NCBI GenBank assembly: GCA_025618425.1 | Contig: CM046844.1 | Coordinates: 17,974,911-18,038,910 of the forward strand | Length of the DNA: 64,000 bases | Direction of reading: 5' to 3' | Origin: Heliocidaris tuberculata | Taxonomy: Eukaryota > Echinodermata > Echinoidea > Camarodonta > Echinometridae | In this document: positions 1 to 12,639 of the stretch, one piece after another | Numbering within the stretch: position 1 is the first letter of the stretch | Layout of the letters: every line of letters begins with the position of its first letter | Notes under the pieces: model-generated | Database searches by the model: none | Told to the model about the DNA's origin: nothing | The model's input: only the letters and a program-made list of their open reading frames with translations | Program-made: the position numbers and the translations under genes

Positions 1-715
1 TTTAAGGTAATGTAGTTTTATTACATGTAAGCTATCTTCCTCAGAGATTAGCTGTAATGTCCATTCAAAGAACTGCTTCCCCAAACAGTTTTACAAATAC
101 AGTTAACTTTGCATTATAAGTCAAATCTCTTGGGACCACAAAAAATAGTTCAACTTAGGCAAAATTCGACTTACATGTAGGAAATGTAAATAATACATGT
201 TTTGCATAGTTTGGTAAAAAAAAAAAAAATTGATTTGACTGCGGGAAAGTTCGACTTTTGCAACTTCAAGTTATGCAGGGTTAACTGTACAAGCAGATTC
301 ATTAATTACATGATAAAATTATAATTCAATGAATTGCAGCTGCTCAGACAAAAGGTCACTGACTATTATGCTGGGTATTATTAAATGCATCAATGAGGTT
401 AGGGTAAATAAAACATCTTGCAATATTGAGTGTAAATCCCAGCTTCCTCTATCCCAAAATAGAGAGAGCTGTGAAGTACCTTTGCTGTTTCACACTCTCT
501 AACTTTTAACACCCTCATCTTTACTCATCATATTATTTCTGGCTATCTACTCCATATAAATCTTGCACACTAGCATATGATCATTATGATGGCATAACTG
601 GATATGTCTGAGAATACATGTAAGGGAATAAACATAAAACAGAAGAAGGGAAGACATATAGGAAGCCCAATACATGTAACTGCAGAATTCGGCATTAGAT
701 CACACAAGATATACA

Positions 716-924
716 GCAGATAGAAGGAAAGAAATAGAGAGAGAAAGAGAGAGAGAAGAAAAAAATAAGTGGTAGGTGGTAACAGGATTCATTTAAAGTA
801 TATGTAGGTCTATATATGAGACAAAGTTTTGAAGGTAAAAATTGAATTAAATTAAGGAGATTCTAGACAGATAAGGCAAGAACAGATAGAAGTAAGAGAG
901 ATAGAGAGAGAGAGAGAGAGAGCG
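716..924. repeat. GA-rich microsatellite tracts
   Basis: Two purine tracts, around 720-757 and 896-924, are mostly GA dinucleotides separated by ordinary AT-rich sequence. They are the leftmost of the many GA tracts in the window. Confidence 0.7.
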
Positions 925-3545
925 AGTTAGAAAATGACCAGCAAAAAAGAAAAAGAGACATAAACGATGAACACAAACAGAAAGTAAGATGAAACAGAAA
1001 TACAGACAGGGATTCTGCTTGTAGTAATTACAGACACGTGGTCAGACAAGAAAATATACAAAATATGGTTTCCACTCTCTGACTGACAGCAAGAAAAAGA
1101 AACAGGCTGCCAAAGTTTTGACAGAATATAACATTGAATAGGAAGTGACACGGCTTGCTGTATGAACCTTGAAGGACAGACAAAAAATGAATCAATGGCT
1201 AGCAAAGTGGAAATGAGAGAAAATAGAGGGAAATTACTCCCAGACTAGAATACAAATTTGACCACTACTGTCCAGCATTCATATACTCTTCTGTACATTA
1301 AGCTGCTGAGTATCACAATACTTTGGTTGAAATCATGACAAAACTATCTCTCTGAAACTTTGTCTCCTACTCCTAGTTAAGACTAATTATTAATCCCTAG
1401 AACTGCAGCCAGGTTTGGCCATATAATGATTCCTACTGATACAAATCACTGATTTATGGGTATTCTATTTGAAGGAAGAAAAAAATGGTTTCCACAAGTA
1501 TGCAATTTAGATCGAGATATGGGAGAAGAAAATCACCAACCATTCTTGAGTTTAAAACAGAACGAATCGACACTACGTTTAGTAGCAAAAGTGAATACAT
1601 TTATTTATAAATGTGTACCCGGTATGTGCTGTATAGTGTACTGTAATACAGGGATGTAAAGAATAGCCTTGTACACATACACGTACATGTTGTCACATCA
1701 CTTAATAATCCTACATGTTTTAGCTTATCTACGTAAATTTTAGTTGAATAACTGCCAAGGAAGGAACTCCCACTGGGACACACAGCACACTTCCTACATG
1801 TACATGTACATGTACCATGGTGTAGTGTTTCTTCGAAATCGCTTTGAAAGGCGCTGTAGTTTCGGGAAGTCAATGCAACTCAACAGAAGATCAAACTGCC
1901 TACAACATGTACAAAATATGTTTTTAAAGCAGATAAACAAAACAAAGTCTTACTTTTCTTTTTAAAAAAAAAAGGAAATGAAAAATCATTGAACCGACTG
2001 TCAGTATAACATAAATTACATTAAATGTGGTAATTAATTCAATACCAAAATGTAACCCTTCAATTAAATGAGAATAAACATGTTGGTTTGTAACATAAAT
2101 AATTTGCCATAGTGGAGTAGATTACATAAAATACAAAATATGCTTGGCCTAACTATACCTACATGTATCATATCCAATGAATGAAAGAATTCTCTGTTAT
2201 ATTAAGGCCTGGGTAAAACATACAAAGTGCACATGATATGTGACTGGAAGGCCAAAGGCAGCGTTTCTGTGGAAGCAAGGTGAAAAGGTGACCACATACA
2301 TGTAGAAACATATGGCCTGCAGATTATGCGTTTCCGAGAAATGACTGACACAATGTCCACAACATTTGACAACCAAATACGTTGGTTTATTTCTGTCTAT
2401 TGCGACTAAAATGACAGGTAGCCCTACATGTACATGCTCATGTGACCACTTTCACTGATTCGGCAAATATTCAAACAGCACTACAATACAGGTTTTCAGG
2501 CTAAAAGTGTTTATGATCTTTCCAAAATTTTTCTCTGAATATCTGGCTATCTATCCACCATGTCCCCATCATTTCATACAGCCCAAAGTAAACATATTCT
2601 AGAATGTTCTTTTGAATAAAATGAAGAAATTTGAAATAAAAACTGCCATATCCCACAGTATGGCTGCATTTCAATATGAGTTTTTACTCTGAAAACAAAA
2701 ACTTATAGACCACACGGATAAAAATTATTATTTCATTCATGTGCCCCATAACTACAAATATTGTAAGATATTTTGCGTTGCAACCTGACAGAAAGTTAAT
2801 TAACAGCTTTTTTCTTCCATTCATGGTGACCTTCACAGGAATACTGCCATCGACTCCAAGTTATTCATCTTTGTTGCTTGCAACCCTAGAACAATTTTAT
2901 ACCAAATTACATAATAATCAGAATTTTCCTGTTATCATTGTGAACCATTGTACTGTTGTCAATCTGTCACATCACTTACTCTACATGACATCAAGGGCTA
3001 TCTACATGTACATGTACCCTTGTCCAAAAAATCCTGTCAGAAATTTCCTGCGTCCCGTCCAGTCCGAGGCGAGTGATGTTGATTTCAAAACAATCTCTTT
3101 TCCAGCCATTCATAATTTGAAACATCAATCAAACTGACCCAGCATAGCATTTGGCAGTACTTGAGAACTTCACACAGTTACAGAATTCTTTTAATGATCA
3201 AATTAAAATTAGCAGACAATGACACGCTTCAGACATGTCTGGGGACAGCGACTGATCGAACCTGACGGGACGGTGAGCCAGATTGGAAGTTCAGGGATTT
3301 TTACCTGATTTCCTGTCCAAGCTAGCAAGAATTCCTGATAAAGACGCACTGGATTACCATCAATCAATGGTTGATGTCTGGACAGAAATGTGCAGGTGTT
3401 TTTGCATCCTTGCAAAAATTTTGAACCTCTTTTTTATCATCAATGAGATCTTTCAAACAGTAGGCCATTTTCGTTCAAATTTATACATGTTTGCCTACAA
3501 TGTATAGTGACAAACTATTATATTCACCTGTAAAAACCTATTCTT

Positions 3546-3668
3546 TTTCAATAGTCAGAATGTGAATTGCATGTATAAGGCAGTGTTAGGTTGGACAAAC
3601 ATTTTGGCTTGCCCAACCTAGCAATATTTAATGTCTGCAATCTGCAGTCTGCATTCTGACTATTGAAA
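3546..3668. repeat. 123-bp hairpin with perfect 17-bp arms
   Basis: The outer arms TTTCAATAGTCAGAATG (3546-3562) and its exact reverse complement (3652-3668) enclose a second, inner inverted repeat built on TTAGGTTGG / CCAACCTAG. The nested symmetry and small size suggest a solo miniature inverted-repeat element. No target duplication was identified and no related copy was noticed in the window. Confidence 0.5.
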
Positions 3669-3799
3669 TACAATGACTTGTAAGAGGTGGATGTAATAGT
3701 TCATTACTAGGAGTTTGACAAAGAGGTAAGCATTAAATTTGAATGCATTAAGAAAACGGCCTTTTCAAGAGGAAATTCTGACTTTTACTGCCATTTCAT

Positions 3800-4140
3800 T
3801 AGCTCCATATGTTCATACAGAACTTGTGATTTCGAAACTTTAAGTTAACGAAACTTTTAAGTTACGAAGCAACGACTCACTGAGATTACAAGTCGAGCGA
3901 TTGTAGTTTAACATGAACAGAGAGTTAACAATGACTTTGCTAAACTTAAAGTTTATTCTGTCCATACGGTCCATATTTACGAGGGAGGACCCCTTAGCCC
4001 TGCACGTGGTTTCAGCGTTAACCACAAGTTTGCTTGTGGTTCTGGAACTAGCAGTACAAGTAAACTTAAAGTTTTGAAACTACAAGTTTGTTCATACGGT
4101 CTGAAACTACAAGCGAAACTTTTAGTTTAGCTCCCTCCAT
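3800..4140. repeat. repetitive block built on GAAACT and TTAAGTTT words
   Basis: Words such as GTTCATACRG and GAAACTTTTA occur near both ends (about 3810-3850 and 4090-4130) in the same orientation, with AACTTAAAGTTT palindromes between. It is probably an old transposon fragment or local duplication. I could not set its ends. Confidence 0.3.
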
Positions 4141-4639
4141 GTGAACTTGACTATTGTTATCATGGTACCATCACCCATGGGAATAAACTCCACAAATGAT
4201 CGATGGGAATATTGTCTGTTTCAGAAGAAAAACAAAGCTATGTTTTTTCCAAATAAATCATTTGAAACTCACACAATGTATTTGGAAAAAAAACATAGCT
4301 TTGTACAAGGTACAAAAAGGGACAAAATTATAGCCCACCCAGCTGGACCCCCCCCCCCCTAAAAAAAAAGGGATCATGGCAGACTTCTCTGCCTTAATAC
4401 CTTACTCTGATATTTGGATTGAAGCAGATGGAGATCTATATCATGTAAATGTATAAATTTCTTAATAATTCAAACCTTTTACCAATGTGTGATGAATAAC
4501 AAGCTTTTTCTGAAATCCCAAATAAACATTAACTGCTAATCAATTACCTCATATGTATTGTAAACCAGATAAAAAGGATTAAGAACCCAAATGTACATGT
4601 AGCGTGCATTCCTGGCAAAATCAAGTGTAACTGATTAGC

Positions 4640-5110
4640 AGCACGCAGAAGGCTCGGCTGTTTAGTGTTTAACATCTCAATTTCCACGATCCGATAAAGT
4701 CTCAAGTTGAAGGTCGAAAGTTGCTATTTCCTCTTAAAGTAGCTGACCATTCCGCACCTCTTAATTGTTTTTCAACTCCTCTCGTTACTCACGGATCCCA
4801 TATGAGTTCCACATGTTGCGATGTGACCAATGAAAACGTCATAACAAGGGCGAAGTAGAAATGAAAATCTGTTTTTTATTTCTTCACGCCATGATCCTGA
4901 CCTTGAGGCGATTTTAGTGCAGGACGGTCGGAAGACGGCTTCGTCATGGGACTAATCAAATTGGGGAACCTCACAGCCATATGGTACCCATGCGTTCCAT
5001 GGAATGACCAATTAATTTTCTGTTTTCCTTGGTTAAAGAGGGTGAAGTGTTTAAGCGCTGTAATCAATACCACTAGGCCGCCTAGGTGCCTATGAAAACA
5101 AGCTGATTTC
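4640..5110. other. higher-complexity unique block in the presumed intron
   Basis: This block is less AT-rich and less repetitive than its surroundings. It contains a 109-codon minus-strand open frame (4876-5205) whose last 40 or so residues look fairly unbiased, but no splice sites convince me and no family is recognisable. It may be a conserved non-coding element or chance open sequence. I do not call it a gene. Confidence 0.15.
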
Positions 5111-6765
5111 GCAAAGCATAACACAACAAATACATGTATTTCAATTTTTCTGACATGCATTCTGATGAAAAGAAAGTGTACATGTATAATAATGTACAGA
5201 ACCAAAGGTTACATGCATGTGTGTATTAATGATCATTTACAGATTCTCAAGATCACATAAAAACATCTACACATGTACATGTATTAAAGTAAAACCTACA
5301 GGTAATAATGCTACCATTTTCTTATAAATAATGTAAGCAGTGTACATGAGTAATTATTGAGAAAATAAAAATACCTGCATAAATTTCTAGTGTATCAAAA
5401 TAGAAGACACTAGTACTTACTACATGTACTTAGTGTGTTCATTATTTTTAAAAAGCATAAAAATAAACTCACTTGTAGAGGAGTAATATCTTTTTAATAA
5501 TATTTCGGAGGGTACAAGGTGTTTATTTCAAACATTTATCATAATAAAGATGTGAACTAATAATGCACAAAATATTCAATTTTATCAGCAAAAACTGACG
5601 GTTGTAGTTCTACATGTACATGTAGTTAGAAAATTAAAAGAATATCATCCTGTTTAAAACAGACTGTGTCATATTTTAGACAAGATAATTGCACAGAGGG
5701 GATTATACGAAAAAAAAAAAAAAAACAAATCGGCCACTTCCATCATTCATACATGTACGTGTAGGCTCCAGAAAGTCATTATGAATTATTATTGCTCCAT
5801 GAATAATAATCGGTCAGATGGCACAGAGCTGCTGCAGTCCAATTAACTTTTTCTATTTTGTCTAACAACTAATCTCTGGAGAAGGCAAATGAAAATGACT
5901 GATCTGGTACAAACAATAAGCACAGCTAAATGGCTGAATAACGATTGTGGATTTACTCAATACTCATGGCCCAAAAGGTGTCATATTTCATTACAAATTT
6001 ATAGGTGCTCATAAAAAGAGTAATGTCCATTTTGTCCATTCAATAATTCTAACGTTCCACTTTCGCACATTGAAAAATAAAGCATGGAATACATGTACTT
6101 ATATAAAATTGTTTATTTGCAGAGTTCCTACATGTAGATAGGTTTGAACTCTTTGAAGTATTCATCAAATGTTATGAATACACTTTGTAATTCTAATCGA
6201 TTTATATGGAATGATGTAAGTTACCAAAATTAAAATTATAACTGTATCTTATAAATAATGCAATAACTTGTACTTAGAAAAATACATGCTTGTTGTGCAT
6301 GTATAATCCCCTTCTATCAGATATCAAATATCAGGGAAATCAAATTATTTACATACTTTTTTATAATAAACAATGTACATGTACTGTACAGTACATTGTA
6401 GGCCTCAGAGTGACTTTGAACAATCTTTGATCACCTCTACTTACATTTTCTATTTTCATAGTGTACAGTATATATGGGCTATATTTACATTTGCAAACTG
6501 TACAATAGAAGAAAAACAAATCATTTCCTACAAAGTGACTTTCTACATTTTTACAAGGGCCATGTGACACCCCAAATGTATGTAAACAGTTACTGTATAA
6601 GGGTCATGTACATTGTAATGTTAAATGTACTACATGTTCATTTGTGTACATGTGCGAGCACTTTTTTGCCATTATGTCATAATGAAAATTTTGAAATGCA
6701 CCAAAATTGAATACACACATTTTCAAAATCACGCTATCCAGAAGAGATTATAATTATAGATATAA

Positions 6766-6960
6766 AGTCCAACCTGCTTTAATGACCACCTGTATGGAAA
6801 GACCACCTGTCTATAAAGACCACAATCTTTGTTTCCCTTGATAAGTGTTTCTCATTGAAATGTGTATTAAAAGAACTTGTACATAAAGACCACCTGCTCA
6901 TAAAGACAGCTTTTCTTGTCTCCTTTGAGTAGTCTTTACATACAGGTATCACTGTTTAAA
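6766..6960. repeat. TAAAGACCACCTG interspersed repeat
   Basis: GACCACCTG recurs three times, at about 6783, 6802 and 6889, with TAAAGACCAC spacing, followed by a partly inverted GTAGTCTTTACATACAGG end near 6930-6950. This kind of AAAGACCACCTG word cluster is a familiar interspersed repeat of marine invertebrate genomes (recalled, not searched). It has no coding capacity. Confidence 0.45.
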
Positions 6961-7799
6961 TCTAACCGTGATGTAATGTAGTGCTGGTAGTAAAAGCTTA
7001 GATGCCAACTATGCATGTTCATGACATAAAGTTCACTTTCTAAAGTAACTAAAAGAACAGTGATTGTAGCAATTTATCAGTAAAGACACTTTTTCATTCT
7101 TATCCAATCAATATTATGAATCACTACAATCCACTTTGCTGTCTAAGCCCTTTGTTTAAAATAATTTCAGGACATTTCACTCAACAGACAGGACTCTGCA
7201 AACAAAAGGCATGTAGAAACTGTTACCACAACCACAGAAATCAATCGATTCTACCAATTTTAACCATTTTTGCTCTATTTATGGCTGCATGTATATAAAA
7301 AAATTCCTGATTTTCCTCCCCATGTAGACATTAACATTATGAGTCATTCCATACCCCAAGCGGAGTTTAGTCTCGGCTACCAGTAGCCTTGCTTCAAGAC
7401 AGATCACAAAGTGACTTTGTATGTATTTTTCTTTGTTTACATGTACATCATTACTTGTATTTACACAGACCTTCTCATCGGGACCAAAGTGCAACAAAAA
7501 TAGAATATGACTAAGTTTCACAATTTCAGACAAACTTTTGCATGCACACTGGTCACTGGGTGATTAATCTTCATTAAAAGTAATGTATCAGAAATTGCCA
7601 AAAGGTGTCTTTTCCTTCAGGTGGCATTTAAATAACCAATCTTTACAAGATTACAGGCACAAAAGAAGAGTGAATTCATGCAGACACAAGGCTGAAAAAA
7701 ATTACGTTTGTAACTGTAAATAAGGCACTTCTTCAATCAAAATGATTAAATATAAAAATTTCACAATTCACTGACAAAAACTAATTTAAAATGACAAGT

Positions 7800-8610
7800 T
7801 ATAAGGATTCTCTTTCTCAACATTACGATTTCAACATGCTTTTGTCCCTACAGGGGCAGCAGAGTTACAATATTTAAGAAACAAAATTTAGTATTACATT
7901 ATATAGTTGTTCCTAAAAAAATTACACATACCTATTCATAAAATATATATGGAGTTAATTGGTACTTCTTAAGTAGGATTAGGATTCCCTATTTAGAACA
8001 ATTTCATCAGGTTTTTGTCCCCATAGGGACACCAGAATGATTCTTCTACATTTGTACGAAGACAGAGGAAGACAGACAATGAAACATGACCTGACACAAC
8101 AACACAGGTCTAATCAAGTTTGGTGTTTAAAATGGAACTTTTTCCATATAAGGATACCCTATTGACAACAATTTCATCACATCCTTGTCCCAAACATAAT
8201 ATGTTTACCTGGTAAACTAATATGGATTCCTTATCTAAAACAATTTCACAATGTCTTTGACCCTAAGAGGACACTTGTATGATTACTCAATGAAAACAAA
8301 AGGAAGACTGACAACAAAACAGGAAAGGTGACCCGACAGAAGAACACTTGATAAAGTTAGGTGTTTACATGTACATGTATATCAGTGCTGCTTTCATAAG
8401 AATTCACTATTTACAAGGATTTCATCACATGTTTGTCCCTAATACTCACACAAGTGTTTTAGTTGTATTTCTCTAATTTACGACAATCTCATAACGTTTT
8501 TGTCCTCATGAGGACAGTCTACATGTAGATGAAAACAAAAGGAAGACTGTGCATACAACAAACAGGGCAAGGTGACCTGAGAGAACACCTGATCAAGTCA
8601 GGTCAGTATT
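7800..8610. repeat. diverged tandem array, higher-order unit about 242 bp
   Basis: A box of the form CAATTTCATCACGTTTTTGT followed by CCCC-AT-GGGGACA recurs at about 7826, 8000, 8170, 8242, 8418 and 8484. Spacing alternates near 170 and 70 bp, so 8000, 8242 and 8484 are each 242 bp apart, implying a higher-order unit holding two boxes. A second shared word, AAAACAAAAGGAAGACTG, follows at about 8293 and 8530 and in weaker form near 8060. Copies differ greatly, so the array is old. Confidence 0.6.
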
Positions 8611-10728
8611 GTATTCAGAGTGATTGAGTCAATATTTGGATTCTTCTTTGAGTTCTCTTTGAATTCTCTTTGAGTTCTTGTTGGGTACAATGAAGATCGC
8701 AGAATTGCGCTTGAAATCACACAGGAGCAGTAATCAAAATATTGATAAGAAATAGTCACCTTCTGCTCTGACCTTCACAGACACACACAAAAAAAGGGAA
8801 TACTCATCATTACAATCATGTAGGCATTTTCCAAAGAAATTTAAAAAAAAATCATTATGTTCATGTTTTGGTGTTGAAATAAAACAGAAATCCAAAAATA
8901 TATGCTTGGTGGATATAATACTTCTCCATTTAACATTTTGAGTTGAACAACATAATGTACATGTACATGTACTTTATAGTTAATAATCCTACATTCATGA
9001 AAATAAATACTTAATTGGTATGGGAAACATACATACATGTAGTTAGCACTTACATGTAATTGCTTTATTACTTTAAGAAAAGTTCAGCTTGTCACGATAT
9101 ATATATCACAAGCAATATTTATTATGACTAAATATCACAGTTCTGTTGTGTTTCCTCCACAAGTATGAATCTATTTTCATTGACTTAGCGCTAAGCTCCT
9201 TAATCCCCCAAACCACAACACAGAGTCACAGAAACCTCATACTGCCTCAGTGAGATACAGACCTAGTTTTTTTTTCACACTAGTAATATGACTCGCAGGA
9301 TGACACAACATTTCCTCTCTCTGGGCAGTGTCATGTGGTCATTAAAACAAAGACCGGATAATGAAGCAATTTCAACAGAAACCCCACATGGCTATGGTAA
9401 ACATGACTGAATACCTTCTGTATAAAAAATATGTTTCGGGAATTTTTAGGGAAGTTTAGAACGGTAAAGTCCACAATACTAATATGTAAACTACACTTTC
9501 AATTGTTTGCAGGGCCCCCTCATCTTAGATTCCCCCTTCGTTTATATTGACAGTTTTAACACCCATGATTACATGTATTGCTTATTATAACAAAAATATA
9601 ACTAGCATCATCCTTTACTATAATGTTACTTCATATTAATACATAGCTATGTTGATTATCTTTCAATATTATTGTAAATTTACATTTGTCATGTATGTAC
9701 ATGTATTTTTTCATCTTCAAAATATGTAAAAGAATCTCAATGCAGCTTTTAGCTGCGATGATTTTTAACTTCACTAAACCATATCAAATCAAATCAAATC
9801 AAATCAAACCAAATCAAACAATATTTCAACAACTGACAAGACTACCGGGAGTACCCTGTTTAAAGAATGCTAAATGAATCTATTTTATCAGCTGTGAACT
9901 TGCCTTTTGTTGCCATGGATAGTAATAACTTCTGAAGTCATTTCCACTGACAACCGGGAACAGTGTCAGTCAGGCATGGGATTACGAATTTTATAGGAAT
10001 TGAGCATTCAAGTATGTAAGTATTATTATTAGAATATAGATATAACACAAAAGTTTTAATCTTGGTCTATAAAATGCCCTACCCTCTACATGTACATGTA
10101 TGTTATTCAAGTGTTATAATTGGACATAAAACACAAGTTTTTTAATCTTGCTCTAGAAATATTCCTTTTCCTTTGAAGCAAAAGAAGCACCTATGGTATA
10201 CAATTACATAGTTTTATTTAGTACTGTAGTGTATTACCCTCTATTTTGCCCCAAGCCCCTAATGCGGTGTACCCATTATAAACTGCATACATGTACACAT
10301 GTAGAATATATATATACATGCACATATATATCAAGGTCTGGGTCTGCTACACACTAACTGATGAGGAGGAATGGGGTGGGGGTCCTTTTTTTTCTTCTTC
10401 TTCATTACATGCTAAAAAAAAGTTTCATTGATTTGCCATGCTAATTGTAGATGAAAATATATCAATATTATGTGATATACATGTACATGTAATCATATAA
10501 ATGTATAGACCCTAAATGTATAGTCCTACAGAGTCATTACTAGTTCCAATGACTTCTTTGTACAACATAAACATGTCTACAACTTACACTTAATAACATG
10601 CTTCCATACCAAAATCCCAATATTGGGACTACCAACAATCTATCACAGATATCTGCATTGCAAAATGGCAGTCCTAGACTAGAGTCTGATGACGTAAATA
10701 AGTGATTGATACATGTCTGCACAACATG
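8611..10728. other. AT-rich presumed intron, little structure
   Basis: Nothing gene-like is visible. The stretch holds scattered TACATGTA words, a TTTGA(A/G)TTCTC mini-repeat near 8640-8680, and a pentanucleotide AATCA tract listed separately. Confidence 0.5.
9783..9819. repeat. AATCA pentanucleotide microsatellite
   Basis: About seven units of (A)AATC, with CC interruptions near 9808, make a short microsatellite. Confidence 0.8.
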
Positions 10729-11563
10729 GACATGGCGGGGTCGGGCTAACTCGGCACTAGGGCGAACTCGGCACTACGGGAAAAGTGAGGCCGAGTTAGC
10801 CCGGAGGGTTTAAATCGATCATGAAATACCAATCCGTAAGGTTTTGTTGTGATTACTAGCTAAGAATATGTTTATTAACCATTCTTTTTGATACAATTGT
10901 ATGAAATACTCACTTTGAAGATAATCTTGCAATTTTCTTGAGTTAACATGATATAAAAGTGAATTTCTATGCAGTTTAATCACACGATACTGCTCCGAAT
11001 CGCCGTGCGTAGGCCGTAGCCATGCACTGTGTTTGCTACGGTATTCGGAGCGATGAGTCGGACACACATTTTGCAAAACTGCTAATTACTGGAAAACTCG
11101 GTAAATTTGTTTTTATCCATCATGAATTTGGAACTAATTAACATATAATGAGTTGTTATGTTTCAGACTTGATTAAGATCTACGGAATTTTGCAGTAATT
11201 CATTCATCAAAATATGTTTCCAGATACGAGTCCGAGTACCAAACACAGTCACTGAGTCAGTGAATGCAACGCACGGCGATTGCGAATATATGCGAGCTGT
11301 AAGTGATTAAACTGCCCAAAATGTCACTTTAAATTGATATTAGCTCAATAAAATTGCAAGATTATCTTCAAAGTAAGTATTTCATACAATTCTATCAAAA
11401 GAATGTTTAAAAAACGTATTCTTAGCTAGTATTTAGTAATCAAAACAAAACCTTACGGATTGGTATTTTATGATCGATCCAACCTCTCCGGGCTAACTCG
11501 GCCTCGCATTTACGGTTGGGCCGACTTCGCCCTAGTGCCGAGTTAGCCCGGATTCGACATGGC
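10729..11563. mobile_element. foldback transposon with 8-bp duplication (hAT-like?)
   Basis: The element at about 10737-11555 has inverted arms of some 300 bp, left arm to about 11040 and right arm from about 11225. They share CGGGCTAACTCGGCACTAGG at the tips and long stretches around CCTTACGGATTGGTAT and AAGATAATCTTGCAAT. Each tip is itself a palindrome: GGGCTAACTCGG is mirrored about 50 bp inside as CCGAGTTAGCCC. GACATGGC flanks both sides (10729-10736 and 11556-11563), as expected for an 8-bp target duplication. The terminus does not begin with CA, so the superfamily is uncertain. No transposase is encoded; minus-strand ORFs here are by-products. Confidence 0.75.
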
Positions 11564-12141
11564 CATGGCCTTGTACTGTTAGGAGACGAGATGCACTGCT
11601 TTGCTGATCATCCGTAGACACATACAAATGTAAATGAACGATGACTATATGATCAACATGTAGACTCTACAGAGACCCTACTGTAGCTTACAATCATTCA
11701 TACCAAATGAAAGATTTCACATTTATCATGAAAGGGAGATTATTCATTATGTAATATATCATGACTCATTTTTAACATCCTTTCATAGAATGTGTACCAA
11801 GAGGCAAGACATCGGAACATGTTCGAATGAATGCACTGAATTTGTGTTGTGCAGGTAGTGTAGCCTGTACTGTAGGTGTATTCTAAGGACAAGAAAAGTC
11901 TCATAAACTCAATATGTCTTCTGAAATAAACCCTAAAATGTTAATAACAAGATCAGTCCCTGTCATGAAAATCAGATATTTTTATTCAAATGGCTTTCTG
12001 ACATAGCGAAAGACATGAAGAAAGCGGAGTAGAGACCCCATCTCAGCACACACGAACAAATCGATTGCCCATTCAAAACACACACAAAAGAGGTACACAG
12101 CAGTCAGTGTCTGTGATTTTCGTTACGTTACGTTGACTTAC

Positions 12142-12220
12142 CTTGGCAATAAATACTCCCTAAACAGACGATATATACCAGTAAAACTCCTTCCCACGAA
12201 CTTCCTATCCTAAGCAACAT
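12142..12220 (-). CDS. first coding exon (signal peptide) of an unidentified secreted or membrane protein
   Basis: Reading the minus strand, ATG at 12220-12218 is the first in-frame Met after an in-frame TAA at 12277-12275 and has A at -3. It opens 26 codons, MLLRIGSSWEG then VLLVYIVCLGS then IYCQ: a short charged start, a hydrophobic core and a polar end, as in a cleavable signal peptide. The frame stops being exon at CAAG|GTAAGT, with donor GT at 12141-12140, a near-ideal splice site. The exon ends one base into codon 27, a phase-1 junction, common for exons that end just after signal peptides. The remainder of the gene would lie to the left, perhaps outside the window. Mature domains are not visible, so no family is named. 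The alternative is a chance ORF beside a chance donor, less likely given the combination. Confidence 0.6.
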
Positions 12221-12430
12221 CTTGGCTGTCTTGAATAGATCCTTATTGTATGATTTCGGTGTTGTTTTCCACGTTTATCCAAGAGAATTTTAAGTTGTAG
12301 GGCCAATATGGCCGATATACTCCATGTATTACTATGCGAGATTGTTGAATAGCTGGCTTGACAAGCTGATTTTGCACTCCCGATCCGATATCCGAGAATA
12401 GATGTTGAGGACACTAAGGGGCGCGTCTAC
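12205..12430 (-). other. probable 5' leader with overlapping upstream ORF
   Basis: Upstream of the signal-peptide ATG on the minus strand, a 69-codon ORF starts at 12414 and ends at 12205, overlapping the proposed start in another frame. Its sequence is rich in Ser, Ile and Arg and has no recognisable domain. It is best read as an upstream ORF in a 5' untranslated leader. If it is in the mature transcript it would reduce translation of the main frame. The transcription start could instead lie between it and 12220. No TATA box is obvious. Confidence 0.35.
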
Positions 12431-12639
12431 TTTTTAGTAGGGGCCAAAGAACTATCGCTGGTCTTTTAGTGAAATTTCATTTCGTTTATTATAAATTACA
12501 AAGGATCATCAATATATTTCGACCATATTATGGTTATTTTATAATTATTTTATGTGATTAAATATATTTTTCCCAATGAATTTGATATTTTGATGTATAA
12601 GGTCGGGTTCGTTGTACCCCTTAAAATTATGGACGAGTC

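Larger units (their letters stand above)
1..12141 (-). other. presumed intronic sequence of the minus-strand gene; no exon recognised
   Basis: This stretch lies downstream, on the minus strand, of the donor at 12141, so it is inferred to be intron 1 and perhaps more of that gene. I found no further exon: the open frames here are short, low in complexity and have no recognisable domain. The sequence is AT-rich and carries many TACATGTA palindromes (for example near 1800, 3004, 5270, 5610, 6645, 8370, 8955, 10090 and 10480). Repeats inside it are listed separately. Small exons could be missed by eye. Confidence 0.4.

Noticed and set aside
2739..3137. 132-codon plus-strand frame
   Set aside because: No domain, AT-rich composition and no flanking splice signals that stand out; likely chance.
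4876..5205. 109-codon minus-strand frame as an exon of the left gene
   Set aside because: Part of it looks unbiased, but I found no convincing acceptor or donor and no family. Listed only as a higher-complexity block.
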